Below, in pieces: positions 17,156 to 26,174 of a stretch of DNA of 64,000 nt (within the stretch, counting starts at the first letter, position 1; every line of letters starts with the position of its first letter). Both the position numbers and the translations under genes were made by a program. Below the pieces are notes generated by a model. The model made no database searches and had not been told where the DNA came from. It was given only the letters and a program-made list of their open reading frames with translations. This DNA is from Pusillimonas sp. UBA3987. Lineage in GTDB: Bacteria > Pseudomonadota > Gammaproteobacteria > Burkholderiales > Burkholderiaceae_B. The DNA is taken from positions 198,778-262,777 of the forward strand of contig DGCD01000017.1 in NCBI GenBank assembly GCA_002384935.1. The letters run 5' to 3'.

Positions 17156-18880
17156 TTATAACTCTTCTGAACCCAGCAACATTTCCGTCAGGCCGCGACC
17201 CGCTTTCACCATCGGCCAAACGTTCTCGGTTTGATCGGTAATGAAATCCAGGAATACCAGACGATCTTTATGTTTGCCGAATGCTTCGCGCAACGCCGGT
17301 TCGACGTCGGCCGGTTTATCGATAAGCAGACCTACGTGGCCGTAACTTTCCACCAATTTGACAAAGTCAGGCAAAGCGTCGACATACGACTCGGAATAGC
17401 GCGAGCCGTAATCGATTTGCTGCCACTGCCGAACCATGCCCAGATACCGATTATTCAGGCACAGGATTTTAGGCGACAAATGATATTGCTTGCAGGTCGA
17501 CAGCTCCTGGATATTCATCTGAATTGAGCCCTCGCCTGTAATCACGGCAACATCGCGCCCCGGGTTCGCCATTTGCGCCCCCATGGCATAAGGCAGGCCA
17601 ACACCCATGGTTCCCAGACCACCGGAATTGACCCACTGGCGCGGCTCTTTGAAACCGTAGTACTGCGCCGCCCACATCTGATGCTGGCCGACGTCAGAGG
17701 TCACGATGGCATTGCCACCGGTAATTTCCCAAAGCTTTTCAACAACAAACTGAGGCTTGATCACTTCATCGGAAGGCTTGTAACGCAAGCATTCTTTCGC
17801 GCGCCAGGTATTAACTTGCTTCCACCAGGGGTCAAGACGGGCTGAGTCGGTGCGGTCTTCCGCAACCGCCATCTGCGAATACAAACCGATGAATTCCTGC
17901 AACACGTCTTTGACGCTGCCGACAATAGGCACGTCGACCTTCACGCGCTTGGAAATCGTAGACGGATCGATATCGATGTGAATGATTTTGCGCTGGTTCT
18001 GTGCAAAGTGTTTCGGGTTACCAATAACACGGTCGTCGAAACGCGCGCCGACCGCCAGCAGTACATCGCAGTTCTGCATGGCCATATTGGCCTCGTACGT
18101 ACCATGCATGCCAGGCATGCCCACGAAATGAGGATCGGTGGAAGCCAATGCCCCCAAACCCATTAGGGTGTTTGTACATGGCGCGCCGATCAGCTCAACC
18201 AATTGCCGAAGTTCGTCGGCTGCATCGGCCAACACGACACCCCCGCCTGAATAGATCATCGGGCGCTCGGCCGCCAACAGCATTTGCGCCGCTTTTTTAA
18301 TCTGGCCCTGATGCCCTTTCACTACCGGCATATAAGAGCGCATTGATACCTCACCCTTCTGGGCGGTGTATTTGCAAGTGGCAATCGTAATATCTTTGGG
18401 AATATCGACCAGCACCGGACCGGGTCGACCCGTTTTGGCAATATAAAACGCCTTGCGCATGGTTTCGGCAAGGTCTTTGACATCGCGCACCAGAAAATTG
18501 TGCTTGACGCACGGGCGTGTAATGCCGACTGCATCACACTCCTGGAATGCGTCTTCACCGATCACCGCTGTTGGGACCTGACCGCTGATGACGACCATGG
18601 GAATGGAGTCCATGTAGGCGGTGGCAATCCCCGTAACGGCATTGGTCAGGCCCGGCCCACTGGTAACCAGCGCCACGCCAATTTTATTGGACGAACGGGA
18701 ATAGGCATCGGCAGCATGAATCGCCGCCTGTTCGTGACGAACAAGAATATGCTTGAAGCTGTCTTGCTTGTAGATTGCGTCGTAGATGTAAAGTACTGCA
18801 CCACCGGGATAACCGAATATGTGATCCACACCCTGTTCGGCCAGGCAGCGCACTAAGATATCGGCGCCATTGAGTTCCAT
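17156..18880 (-). CDS. ilvI: Acetolactate synthase large (catalytic) subunit
   Basis: A 574-residue thiamine-diphosphate enzyme, first committed step of valine, leucine and isoleucine synthesis. GYPGGAVLYIYDA, the catalytic glutamate in RHEQAAIHAADAYSR (about 50) and the FAD/ThDP region NNRYLGMVRQWQQ are present. The ThDP-Mg motif is GEGS instead of the textbook GDGS; from memory this is usual for betaproteobacterial IlvI, not a defect. AAAGGAA precedes the ATG. A leader of several hundred bases lies upstream without a clear leader peptide. Confidence 0.97.
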   Translation of the reverse strand: MELNGADILVRCLAEQGVDHIFGYPGGAVLYIYDAIYKQDSFKHILVRHEQAAIHAADAYSRSSNKIGVALVTSGPGLTNAVTGIATAYMDSIPMVVISGQVPTAVIGEDAFQECDAVGITRPCVKHNFLVRDVKDLAETMRKAFYIAKTGRPGPVLVDIPKDITIATCKYTAQKGEVSMRSYMPVVKGHQGQIKKAAQMLLAAERPMIYSGGGVVLADAADELRQLVELIGAPCTNTLMGLGALASTDPHFVGMPGMHGTYEANMAMQNCDVLLAVGARFDDRVIGNPKHFAQNQRKIIHIDIDPSTISKRVKVDVPIVGSVKDVLQEFIGLYSQMAVAEDRTDSARLDPWWKQVNTWRAKECLRYKPSDEVIKPQFVVEKLWEITGGNAIVTSDVGQHQMWAAQYYGFKEPRQWVNSGGLGTMGVGLPYAMGAQMANPGRDVAVITGEGSIQMNIQELSTCKQYHLSPKILCLNNRYLGMVRQWQQIDYGSRYSESYVDALPDFVKLVESYGHVGLLIDKPADVEPALREAFGKHKDRLVFLDFITDQTENVWPMVKAGRGLTEMLLGSEEL

Positions 18881-19364
18881 AATAAATTCCTTTCATAACC
18901 GGCCCTGACACCCCGACTGGCCTTAAAGGCCCGGGCTGCACCGGCAACGGCAACATAGTCTGGCGCTTTGTGACCCACGGAGCCACGCCACCCAGATACC
19001 TTGCAGAACCGATACGCACCCATCGACATGCAGTGCACGCATTCACCATGAATGCAAGAGGTAGAAACGGAAAGCGCTGGCAACACACGCTTGTGGCGCG
19101 GCCAACCGCAAATCGCACGTTAAATGTTCAGGCGCAAGACACCGGGCGGATAACCCGGCAAAAGCCATACCTTCACGGCCCGCCCAGGATATGCAGACGA
19201 ACCAAACGAATACTTTACCGCGTTGCAGCAACAGAATCAAATGGAAACGCTTGATTTTCCAGATTAAATCAGGCTACGTCGCACATTTCACACATTAAGC
19301 CTCTATACTTAGAGGCTTCCAGCTGGCCGCGCGCCTGCAGAACAACGCAGTCAAAGCAATAAAT
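18881..19364. other. 484-bp divergent intergenic region (ilvI / FUSC gene)
   Basis: No convincing gene is present. On the ilvI side there is a GGCCTT-A-AAGGCC palindrome (18919-18931) near the start. Short open frames on the minus strand are not enriched for a run of Ile/Val/Leu codons at the expected place, so no classical attenuator peptide is called. On the other side the region holds a perfect 9-bp inverted repeat around a -10-like element, listed separately. Confidence 0.6.
19297..19318. promoter_or_regulatory. Palindromic candidate operator overlapping a -10 element
   Basis: AAGCCTCTA and TAGAGGCTT are perfect 9-bp arms around TACT; the centre reads TATACT, a good -10 for the FUSC gene that starts 46 bp downstream. 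A weak -35 is the best available at the right spacing. A repressor bound here would block the promoter. Confidence 0.5.
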
Positions 19365-21629
19365 ATGGCTTCCACCCTACCCCAACTGCAACGTTTTTTT
19401 TACAGCCACTACTTCCTTGGTGGTCTGCGCCAGGCAACCGGTGTCATTATCCCGGCCTTGTTTCTGAGTCTCTTTTTTCAACAGTACGGCATGGCAATGG
19501 TGGCCGCGATCGGTGCCGCCTGTGTTGCCGTCATCGACCAGCCGGGAAGCCCCCGCCGCTACAGCTTCAACAACATGATCGGTGCCGTCCTGCTGGGTAC
19601 GCTAACCACCGCCGTTACCGGTTTAAGCACAACGCATCCGATGTTGCTCTGGTTTGTGATTCCGTCATTGTGTTTCATTTTTTCCATGTTCACTGTATAT
19701 GGTCGCCAGGGCGGCCTGATGGGGTTCGCCTGCCTGTTCATCATGACACTGACCATGCGTCACCCCCTGGAAACACATGAAGTCCTGATCCATACGTTAA
19801 GTTCGTTCGGTGGCGGCCTCTTTTACTTTGCCTTCAGTTCTGTTGTTCATCGCATCTTCTGGCATCGCGAAGAGCGACAAGCGCTATCCGTTGCCCTGTT
19901 TTCCACCGCCGACTACATTGAGGCGCGATCACGCCTTTACGATGTGAACCACGATCTGGAAGAAAGCTACCGCCAACTGATGCGCACGCAATCGGTCATG
20001 ACCGATACACAGCAGGCAGCCCGCAACACCGTTTTACGCGAGCTTCCCACGGGCCAATCGCGTTCCGACCAACAGCGATATACCGCCCTGAATATCTTCA
20101 TTGATATGGTGGCATTGCTGGACACGCTGGTTGCCACGCAAACCGATTACGCCACTCTGCAACGCACCCTGGCCAGCAGCGATGTTCTGATTTTCGCGCG
20201 CGATGCCTTGCGTAAACTGGCAAACAACACCCGCCAGATTGCGCTGGATGTCGCCCGCCACACGCCGGTCACCGAACGCAACAGCGTGAAAGCGGAAATC
20301 CGGGCAATCGAATACGAGCTGGAGCTCTGCCGCCAGAATGGTTTTGCGCAGAATAACGCCGAAGTTTATACCCTGCTCGTTCAGGTTCTGCGTCGTTTGC
20401 GCAATGCGTCACGCATTGTGGAGCGCATGACCGAACACACACATGCGCGGCGCGCGTCCTCCCTGGTCGACAGCCGCCTTGACAAGACACTGGGCCGCTT
20501 TCTGACGCACAACGAATTACGCCTGGGCATGATCACCAGCAACCTGCGGCTGGACTCCCCAAGCTTTCGCTACGCTATCCGCGTTACCATTGCCGCAATC
20601 ATCGCATTGGCGATTGACCACGGCTTGACCCTGATGCTTCAAATGTCCGGCAGCGACCCCGGTTTCACGATTCACGGGTACTGGATTATCTTAACGACAA
20701 TTATTGTGCTCAAGCCCGGTTATGCCCTTACACGGCAACGAAACCTGCTTCGTTTGCTGGGCACATTCATTGGCTGTCTGCTGGCATTGATCATTCTGAA
20801 CCTCAACCCGCATGTCGACATTTATTTCTTCATTCTGGCCGTTGCGTGCGTACTGGGGTACAGCATGCTGCAACTGAACTTCATGGCCTCGGCCACCTTC
20901 AACACCCTATGTATTCTGCTGGCATTCAACCTGACCGCGCCCGCCTCAACCTTCCTTATCGGCGAACGTTTGGTGGATACGGTAATCGGCAGCTTGGTGG
21001 CGCTGGGGTGCAGCTACATATTGCCCTGGTGGGAGCACAACTTCATGGGGTCGCTGGCCAAAGCGGCACGCACGGCAAACCAGCGCTTCTACCGCAATGG
21101 TCTTCAATACGCCGAATTAAGTCGCCGGCTTTTAAATGCGGAAAATCAAACGGACAGCACAGTTGCGGCAAAAACCGCAGATACCACGGCGCTCACACAA
21201 CAAGTTCATGAAGCCGACGTCAACTGGCGCCTTGCGCGCAAGAATGCGTACATTGCGATTGGCAACCTGACATCGGCATTTTATCGAATGATGGCGGAAC
21301 CAACGCGGTGTCAAAAAAATGTGCCACAGGTCAATCACCTGCTGATCCAGAATCACTTGCTGGCATCGCAAATCAGCGCCGCAATACCGTTATTGGCGCA
21401 GCTGCCCGCAGTGCCCACAGGCATCCAGCAATCGCTCGATGCCATTGAGGCTTTATTGGAAGATCGCAACGCCCCGATCCCGGTCAGCATTGAAACTGAG
21501 GGAGACCTGGCGGCATTGGCCTACCCGATTCGGCAAATGAGCCGTGCCGCGCAATTGATCCACCAGGAAATGCAGGTTTTTGAAAAGCCAAAAAGCGGGC
21601 CAACAACGCCACTGGCCCAGCCAGCCTGA
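19365..21629 (+). CDS. FUSC-family inner membrane protein (YccS/AaeB-like)
   Basis: A 754-residue protein with the duplicated FUSC layout: a first membrane bundle (about 20-165), a cytoplasmic helical domain (about 170-390), a second membrane bundle (about 400-545) and a C-terminal helical domain. Landmarks are IGAACVAVIDQPGSPRR in the first half and WIILTTIIVLKPGYALTRQR in the second. Relatives include AaeB, an efflux component for aromatic carboxylic acids, and YccS of unknown function. It has no adjacent membrane-fusion partner here, so efflux is only a guess. The start has no clear ribosome binding site. Confidence 0.85.
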   Translation: MASTLPQLQRFFYSHYFLGGLRQATGVIIPALFLSLFFQQYGMAMVAAIGAACVAVIDQPGSPRRYSFNNMIGAVLLGTLTTAVTGLSTTHPMLLWFVIPSLCFIFSMFTVYGRQGGLMGFACLFIMTLTMRHPLETHEVLIHTLSSFGGGLFYFAFSSVVHRIFWHREERQALSVALFSTADYIEARSRLYDVNHDLEESYRQLMRTQSVMTDTQQAARNTVLRELPTGQSRSDQQRYTALNIFIDMVALLDTLVATQTDYATLQRTLASSDVLIFARDALRKLANNTRQIALDVARHTPVTERNSVKAEIRAIEYELELCRQNGFAQNNAEVYTLLVQVLRRLRNASRIVERMTEHTHARRASSLVDSRLDKTLGRFLTHNELRLGMITSNLRLDSPSFRYAIRVTIAAIIALAIDHGLTLMLQMSGSDPGFTIHGYWIILTTIIVLKPGYALTRQRNLLRLLGTFIGCLLALIILNLNPHVDIYFFILAVACVLGYSMLQLNFMASATFNTLCILLAFNLTAPASTFLIGERLVDTVIGSLVALGCSYILPWWEHNFMGSLAKAARTANQRFYRNGLQYAELSRRLLNAENQTDSTVAAKTADTTALTQQVHEADVNWRLARKNAYIAIGNLTSAFYRMMAEPTRCQKNVPQVNHLLIQNHLLASQISAAIPLLAQLPAVPTGIQQSLDAIEALLEDRNAPIPVSIETEGDLAALAYPIRQMSRAAQLIHQEMQVFEKPKSGPTTPLAQPA

Positions 21630-21671
21630 TCACCTCTCGCACTGTCGGCCGGCCCAGGCACAACGGTAATC

Positions 21672-22919
21672 TCATGCCTGCCGCGCATGGGGATCATCGA
21701 GCGGCCTGGGTGCCTTACTGGCAAAGAACCACACCGCAGTCAGCGCCTGCAACCCGAGCAACAGATACCATGCCGTCATGTGTGCGATTGCGGGATATAC
21801 ACCTGTCGCAACAGGCTCCCACAACTCCACAACCCAGCCAATGACATTCTGGAAGAAGAAAATGAGGAAGAACACCAGCATGTTGAATGTGGTGCCCACA
21901 CGACCCAGCATGTAGCGAGGGAAAGTCTCGACCAGTACGGCATAGATCAGAATATTGGTGCCGCCCAGAAAGCCGTAGGAGGCCCACAAAACCACACGCG
22001 GCACAGGCGCATCCAGCAAAATCATCAGTTGAACCAGCATGAAGCAGCCCGAGAACACGCCCACCAGATGGTACAGGCTGATACCCATTTTCTCGATGCG
22101 ACGCGCCGCAATTCCCGACACGATACTGCCGATCACCGCAGCAAAACCGAGCATGGAAACCAGGCCGTCAACCGTCGAGAGCGGCAAGGCTTTAACATCA
22201 AGCAGATAGGGCTTCATCCATAACGACTGAACGCCATAAAACACACCGCTGGCTGTTGAAGGGAATAAAACAATCTGCCAGAAAAGCGACGTTTTCGCCA
22301 GTTCCCAGGTTCCCAGAAACTGTGAAACCAGACCAGGCCGGGCTTTTCCTGGAACACGCCCGGGCCCGACGTCGCTGGAACAAAAATACAATAAGCCGGC
22401 TACAACCACCGTTAAAAGCGCGACCAGATAACTGGTGACCTGCCAGGAAATGACACCCAGAAGCAGTGCAAGCGGCGTTCCCACCACGGCACCACCCAGC
22501 CCTCCGATTGCCACCAATGCCCCGTTAACCATGGGCAAACGATGGGTAGGAAAAGTAAATGCCATGGCCTGGAAGGCTGCGCCCAGACAAACAGACACGC
22601 CGATGCCAATAAGCAGGCGGCCAGCCATCAGGCCGGACAGCGTGTCGCTTAAACCGAACACGATGGCGCCCACGGCGGCCATTAGCATAAACGCGGCGTT
22701 AACGCGGCGCGGCCCCCATGTGTCAAGCGCAGCGCCGGCAGGAATCTGCGCCAGCGCAAAACCCAGGAAGTACAAACTGGTCAGCATGCCAAGGTCGCCC
22801 GCCGACAAGCCGACTTCAGCCGTTAAGAACGGCGCAAAGCCAATGTTGATGCCGCGATAAAGATAAGAAACAAAATACCCAAAAGAAAAAAACAGAAAAA
22901 CCCGTGTTGCGTTCTGCAT
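21672..22919 (-). CDS. Major facilitator superfamily transporter
   Basis: A 415-residue transporter with 12 predicted membrane helices. The loop 2-3 motif appears as GAALDTWGPRRVN and helix 1 as FFSFGYFVSYLYRGINIGF, a pattern seen in nitrate/anion-type and MFS-1 transporters annotated only as MFS. I chose the ATG at 22919 because GAAGGGA lies just upstream and the start is 14 bp after the stop of yaaA; a longer frame would run into yaaA. The substrate is unknown. Confidence 0.85.
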   Translation of the reverse strand: MQNATRVFLFFSFGYFVSYLYRGINIGFAPFLTAEVGLSAGDLGMLTSLYFLGFALAQIPAGAALDTWGPRRVNAAFMLMAAVGAIVFGLSDTLSGLMAGRLLIGIGVSVCLGAAFQAMAFTFPTHRLPMVNGALVAIGGLGGAVVGTPLALLLGVISWQVTSYLVALLTVVVAGLLYFCSSDVGPGRVPGKARPGLVSQFLGTWELAKTSLFWQIVLFPSTASGVFYGVQSLWMKPYLLDVKALPLSTVDGLVSMLGFAAVIGSIVSGIAARRIEKMGISLYHLVGVFSGCFMLVQLMILLDAPVPRVVLWASYGFLGGTNILIYAVLVETFPRYMLGRVGTTFNMLVFFLIFFFQNVIGWVVELWEPVATGVYPAIAHMTAWYLLLGLQALTAVWFFASKAPRPLDDPHARQA

Positions 22920-22932
22920 GCCGTCCCTTCGA

Positions 22933-23706
22933 TCAAGCCTGTTTACGGCGGAACACCAGTTTGGTCTCGGTCGAGGACGCGCTGTCGTAGGCATAGCCTT
23001 CAGCAGCAAATTGCGTCAATTTCTTGGAGTCATTTATTTTGTTTTCGACAACAAAGCGCGCCATTAAACCGCGCGCCCGCTTGGCATGAAAGCTGATCAC
23101 TTTCCATGCGCCGTTCTTATAGTCTTGGAACACACATTGAATGATGTCGGCCGACAACGTCTTTTTATCAACCGCCTTGAAATACTCTTCAGATGCCAGA
23201 TTCAGAATAACTTTGGATTTGTGGCTTTCAAGTTGCTCATTCAAATATTGCGCGATGGCACTACCCCAATACGCGTACAGGTTCTTGCCATTCGGATTTT
23301 CAAGCCTGGTACCCATTTCAAGACGATAAGGCTGCATGAGGTCAAGCGGACGTAGCACCCCATACAAACCACTGAGTATCGCCACGTGCTCTTGCGCCCA
23401 TTTCAATTGCGCGTCGGAAAACGTGGTGGCCTCAAGGCCTTCATAAACGTCGCCATTGAACGCCAGTACAGCCTGACGCGAATTATCGAGGGAGAATTTC
23501 GGCGTCCAGTCTTGATATCGCTCAACATTCAACTCGGCAAGCGCATTGCTCAGGTTCATTAATTCGCCAACCTCTGCAACCGACTTCTTGCGCAAAATAT
23601 TGATAAGCGACTTGGCCTGATCAACAAAAAGAGGCTGAGTATGCAGTGACGTCCGAACGGCCGATTCATAATCCAGTTTCTTCGCTGGCGACAATAAAAG
23701 CAACAT
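22933..23706 (-). CDS. yaaA: Peroxide stress protein YaaA (UPF0246)
   Basis: A 257-residue cytoplasmic protein that in E. coli lowers free iron and limits Fenton damage during hydrogen peroxide stress. The family start MLLLLSPAKKLDYES is present, as are FNGDVYEGL and the NLASEEYFKAV and FHAKRARGLMARF blocks. Full length. An AAGGAAA sequence precedes the start. It is followed closely by an MFS transporter gene and preceded by 3-hydroxybutyrate dehydrogenase in the same direction. Confidence 0.95.
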   Translation of the reverse strand: MLLLLSPAKKLDYESAVRTSLHTQPLFVDQAKSLINILRKKSVAEVGELMNLSNALAELNVERYQDWTPKFSLDNSRQAVLAFNGDVYEGLEATTFSDAQLKWAQEHVAILSGLYGVLRPLDLMQPYRLEMGTRLENPNGKNLYAYWGSAIAQYLNEQLESHKSKVILNLASEEYFKAVDKKTLSADIIQCVFQDYKNGAWKVISFHAKRARGLMARFVVENKINDSKKLTQFAAEGYAYDSASSTETKLVFRRKQA

Positions 23707-23751
23707 TTTCCTTTCCTTTACATCAAACGCTTGAAATCAACAGCAGCCCAT

Positions 23752-24537
23752 CTACCGTGCCGTCCAACCGCCATCCAGGCTCATGGTTGAACCTGTCATT
23801 TGCTGAGCAGCGTCAGAGGCCAGAAATACCGCTGCCCCCCCAATTTGCTCGGGCATGACAAACTGCAGTGAAGGCTGTTTTTCCTCCAGCAGCAACTTGG
23901 CAGCCGCATCGATATCGACACCATGCTTTTGCGCCAACGCCTCGATTTGACGCTCAACCAGCGGCGTACGCACCCAACCCGGGCAAATGGCGTTGGCGGT
24001 AATTCCGCTACCGGCGGTTTCCAGTGCCGTAACCTTGGTTAGCCCGACAACACCGTGCTTTGCCGCTACGTAGGCGGCTTTTTGAGCCGACGCAACCAAG
24101 CCATGCGCCGAAGCAATATTGATAATCCGCCCCCAACCTTGCTTCTTCATATGCGGCAGCGCTGCCGCCGTTGCGTGAAACACCGCCGATAAATTCAATG
24201 CAATGACGGCATTCCAGCGGTCCACCGGAAAATCCTCGATGAGATCAGTATGCTGAATACCTGCATTATTCACCAAAATGTCGATGCTGCCCAGCGCCTG
24301 TGCAGATTGTTCTACAAACTGGCGCACCGAATCCGCCTGACTCAGGTCTGCATGGATATACTCAACGTTAACCGGATACTCCAAGCGCAAATTGGCTTGC
24401 AGCTGCTCAATTTCATTTGGGTTGCCAAATCCGTTCAACACGATATCCGCGCCATTTGCAGCAAGCTCCCGTGCAATTGCCAGGCCAATGCCGCTGGTTG
24501 ACCCTGTAACCACCGCTTTTTTTCCTACCAGCATCAA
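23752..24537 (-). CDS. bdhA: D-beta-hydroxybutyrate dehydrogenase (SDR family)
   Basis: A 261-residue short-chain dehydrogenase that interconverts 3-hydroxybutyrate and acetoacetate with NAD, in polyhydroxybutyrate turnover. Visible are the cofactor motif TGSTSGIGLA (about 11-20), NNAG, catalytic Ser in IASAHG and YVAAK. The typical C-terminal PEQIGGAAVFLASDAAQQMTG is present as landmarks. AGGGGAA precedes ATGATG, so either Met may start. It lies 45 bp before yaaA. Confidence 0.92.
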   Translation of the reverse strand: MMLVGKKAVVTGSTSGIGLAIARELAANGADIVLNGFGNPNEIEQLQANLRLEYPVNVEYIHADLSQADSVRQFVEQSAQALGSIDILVNNAGIQHTDLIEDFPVDRWNAVIALNLSAVFHATAAALPHMKKQGWGRIINIASAHGLVASAQKAAYVAAKHGVVGLTKVTALETAGSGITANAICPGWVRTPLVERQIEALAQKHGVDIDAAAKLLLEEKQPSLQFVMPEQIGGAAVFLASDAAQQMTGSTMSLDGGWTAR

Positions 24538-24682
24538 TTCCCCTTTCTGTTCGTTCGCATACCTAACCGGCCCAGACGAGACTTATTCTATATAAAAGCC
24601 CTCGCTGAAACAGCCAACGGTTTGTGCAAGGTGTTTGAATTATTGCTAGAATAGCAGTCTTGCTGAGAAGTGACCGCAACAC

Positions 24683-24772
24683 GGACAGGTGGCAGAGTGG
24701 TCGAATGCGCCGGACTCGAAATCCGGTATACGTTTAGGCGTATCGTGAGTTCGAATCTCACCCTGTCCGCCA
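24683..24772 (+). tRNA. tRNA-Ser (anticodon CGA)
   Basis: The acceptor stem GGACAGG pairs with CCTGTCC, and GCCA completes the 3' end. The anticodon stem CCGGA/TCCGG encloses CTCGAAA, giving CGA for UCG. A long variable arm (class II) and the T-arm GTTCGAATC are present. An intrinsic terminator follows. A degraded toxin-antitoxin locus lies just downstream on the other strand. Confidence 0.97.
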
Positions 24773-24798
24773 GTGAAATCAAGCGGTTACATGAAATT

Positions 24799-24827
24799 TA
24801 GCCCTCTGAAAATGAGGGCTATTTTTT
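24799..24827 (+). terminator. Intrinsic terminator of tRNA-Ser
   Basis: AGCCCTC/GAGGGCT stem with a 7-nt loop followed by ATTTTTT, 27 bp after the tRNA 3' end. Confidence 0.85.
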
Positions 24828-24843
24828 CATCAAATACAGATAA

Positions 24844-25155
24844 TTACGCTGTTACAGCATGAGCTGGCTCGACATCCAATTTTTCCCCTGAATGCTCAGC
24901 CTGCCATAAATCATAGGCCACTTGACCGCGCAACCATGTTTCAGCACCGGGGCCACGACCATTTGATTTACTCAACCAAACCTCAAGCCGTCGCGCAAGG
25001 TCAACAGAGATCGCCGCGTGACCATGCAAAACCCGCGACAACGCCACTCGGCTAACACCCAACTGTCGCGCAGCCTCGGCAACTGAAATCCCTAACGCTG
25101 GAAGAACGTCTTCTCGCAACGTTTCTCCTGGATGAGGAGGATTATGCATACGCAT
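24844..25155 (-). CDS. higA: HigA-type antitoxin, XRE family
   Basis: A 103-residue DNA-binding antitoxin. The HigA start MRMHNPPHPGETLREDVLPALG and helix-turn-helix (SVAEAARQLGVSRVALSRVLHG, shown by landmarks AARQLGVSR and ALSRVLHG, about 24-48) are intact. AGGAGA overlapping the stop of the higB remnant serves as ribosome binding site, nine bases before the ATG; the genes are 9 bp apart. It should repress its own promoter. Its partner toxin is frameshifted, so it may now be an orphan regulator. Confidence 0.93.
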   Translation of the reverse strand: MRMHNPPHPGETLREDVLPALGISVAEAARQLGVSRVALSRVLHGHAAISVDLARRLEVWLSKSNGRGPGAETWLRGQVAYDLWQAEHSGEKLDVEPAHAVTA

Positions 25156-25164
25156 TTCGTTCTC

Positions 25165-25445
25165 CTAATGATAATCCTGATAATCAATCAAAACGGCATC
25201 TTGGCCTTCAAACATAAACGTTAAACGCCAATTCCCGTTTACCCATACCGACCAATGCCCCTTCAACTTGCTTCCAGCCAGAGGATGCAAATTCCACCCT
25301 GGCATATCCATATCATCGGGACTCAACGCATCATTCAACTGTCGCAGCTGACGTGCTAGTTTCGGCGCGTGAGCAGGTTGAATGCGTGCTTTTGTCCTGT
25401 TTCGAAGAAACGTTGTAAGCCGCGATGCCGAAAGGTTTTGATCAT
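25165..25445 (-). pseudogene. higB: HigB/RelE-type mRNA interferase, frameshifted
   Basis: Translation from the ATG at 25445 gives MIKTFRHRGLQRFFETGQK and then runs into a stop 30 codons in. From the A-run at 25390-25393 (minus strand CAAAAGCACGC) the next frame continues with RIQPAHAPKLARQL, GWNLHPL, GHWSVWVNGNWRLTF and DYQDYH before a stop at 25165, a typical HigB ending. The total length is 281 nt, one less than the 282 expected for a 93-residue toxin. A single missing A explains it. A sequencing error is the main alternative. Confidence 0.88.
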
Positions 25446-25646
25446 ACGCAACTGTATCGTTAAGCTATACACCCAAGCAAGGGCTTACACCACTCCCTAT
25501 CCCAAAGCCAACATAAACGACATAAAACACACTTGCGCCGGAAACATGACAGCGATAATATGAACTTACGATGAATAGTGCCGCGGCGCTGCTTCTGGTT
25601 CGGTTTGCTCACAGCGCCACACAGGCTTGCTCTGCAGGAGGTTGCC

Positions 25647-26174
25647 ATGGCTGTACAAACACTGAATTTCACCGTAGACCTGAACAACGATGGCGCCTAC
25701 AGCCTGTGGGAATTATGGCAGGTTACAAAAGAACTCTACCGCGTCCCTGGCAACCTTGCGGTTGAAGGGCTTGGGCACATTCCGTTCATCGCGCAATGGC
25801 TTGATATTCGAGCCTCTGAAGCAACGGGCTACGCCAGCTTGAACGGCACCCTGGCTGTTTTAATATCATTATTATTCTGGACCGCACTGCTTTTTGCCGC
25901 GCTATCGTACTTGTCGCCCGACGCCTCTCCGGAAGCTGATTCCAGGTACGAAAACAACGACAGCAATGCATCTGAACCACAGCAAGCCCCCACGGGCGTT
26001 GCGCGCCACCACAAACACCATCATCAAGCGTCAACGCTGCACACACCACACAAGGTACGCCCGGCCTCGCTGACCGGGCATATGGTTAACAAGCCACGCA
26101 AGTTCGCTCATTCGCGTTTGCGTCGCCCGCACCACAATATGTTTTTCTATAAACGTTCCAAACCGCCCATGTAG
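25647..26174 (+). CDS. EF-hand-like membrane protein of unknown function
   Basis: A 175-residue protein. Residues 11-22 (DLNNDGAYSLWE) match a 12-residue EF-hand calcium loop with ligands at positions 1, 3, 5, 9 and 12. One membrane helix follows (about 66-89), then a low-complexity tail rich in acidic, then His/Arg/Lys residues (RHHKHHHQ). AGGAGG eight bases before the ATG decides the start over an upstream in-frame ATG. The 3' end overlaps the 3' end of serS on the other strand by 28 bp. I know of similar EF-hand membrane proteins in Burkholderiales but no function. Confidence 0.72.
   Translation: MAVQTLNFTVDLNNDGAYSLWELWQVTKELYRVPGNLAVEGLGHIPFIAQWLDIRASEATGYASLNGTLAVLISLLFWTALLFAALSYLSPDASPEADSRYENNDSNASEPQQAPTGVARHHKHHHQASTLHTPHKVRPASLTGHMVNKPRKFAHSRLRRPHHNMFFYKRSKPPM

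Noticed and set aside
18684..19118. Possible leader peptide or gene upstream of ilvI on the minus strand
   Set aside because: The frame overlaps the start of ilvI, contains only scattered Val/Leu codons and no paired terminator/antiterminator was found.
25385..25400. Programmed -1 frameshifting as a way to make full-length HigB
   Set aside because: A -1 shift would restore the right frame, but CAAAAG is not a standard slippery heptamer and no stimulatory hairpin is evident; a simple one-base deletion is more likely.
24683..25445. tRNA-Ser followed by a toxin-antitoxin locus considered as an integrated island
   Set aside because: No integrase, no repeated tRNA 3' end and no other mobile genes were found; the block is under 1 kb.
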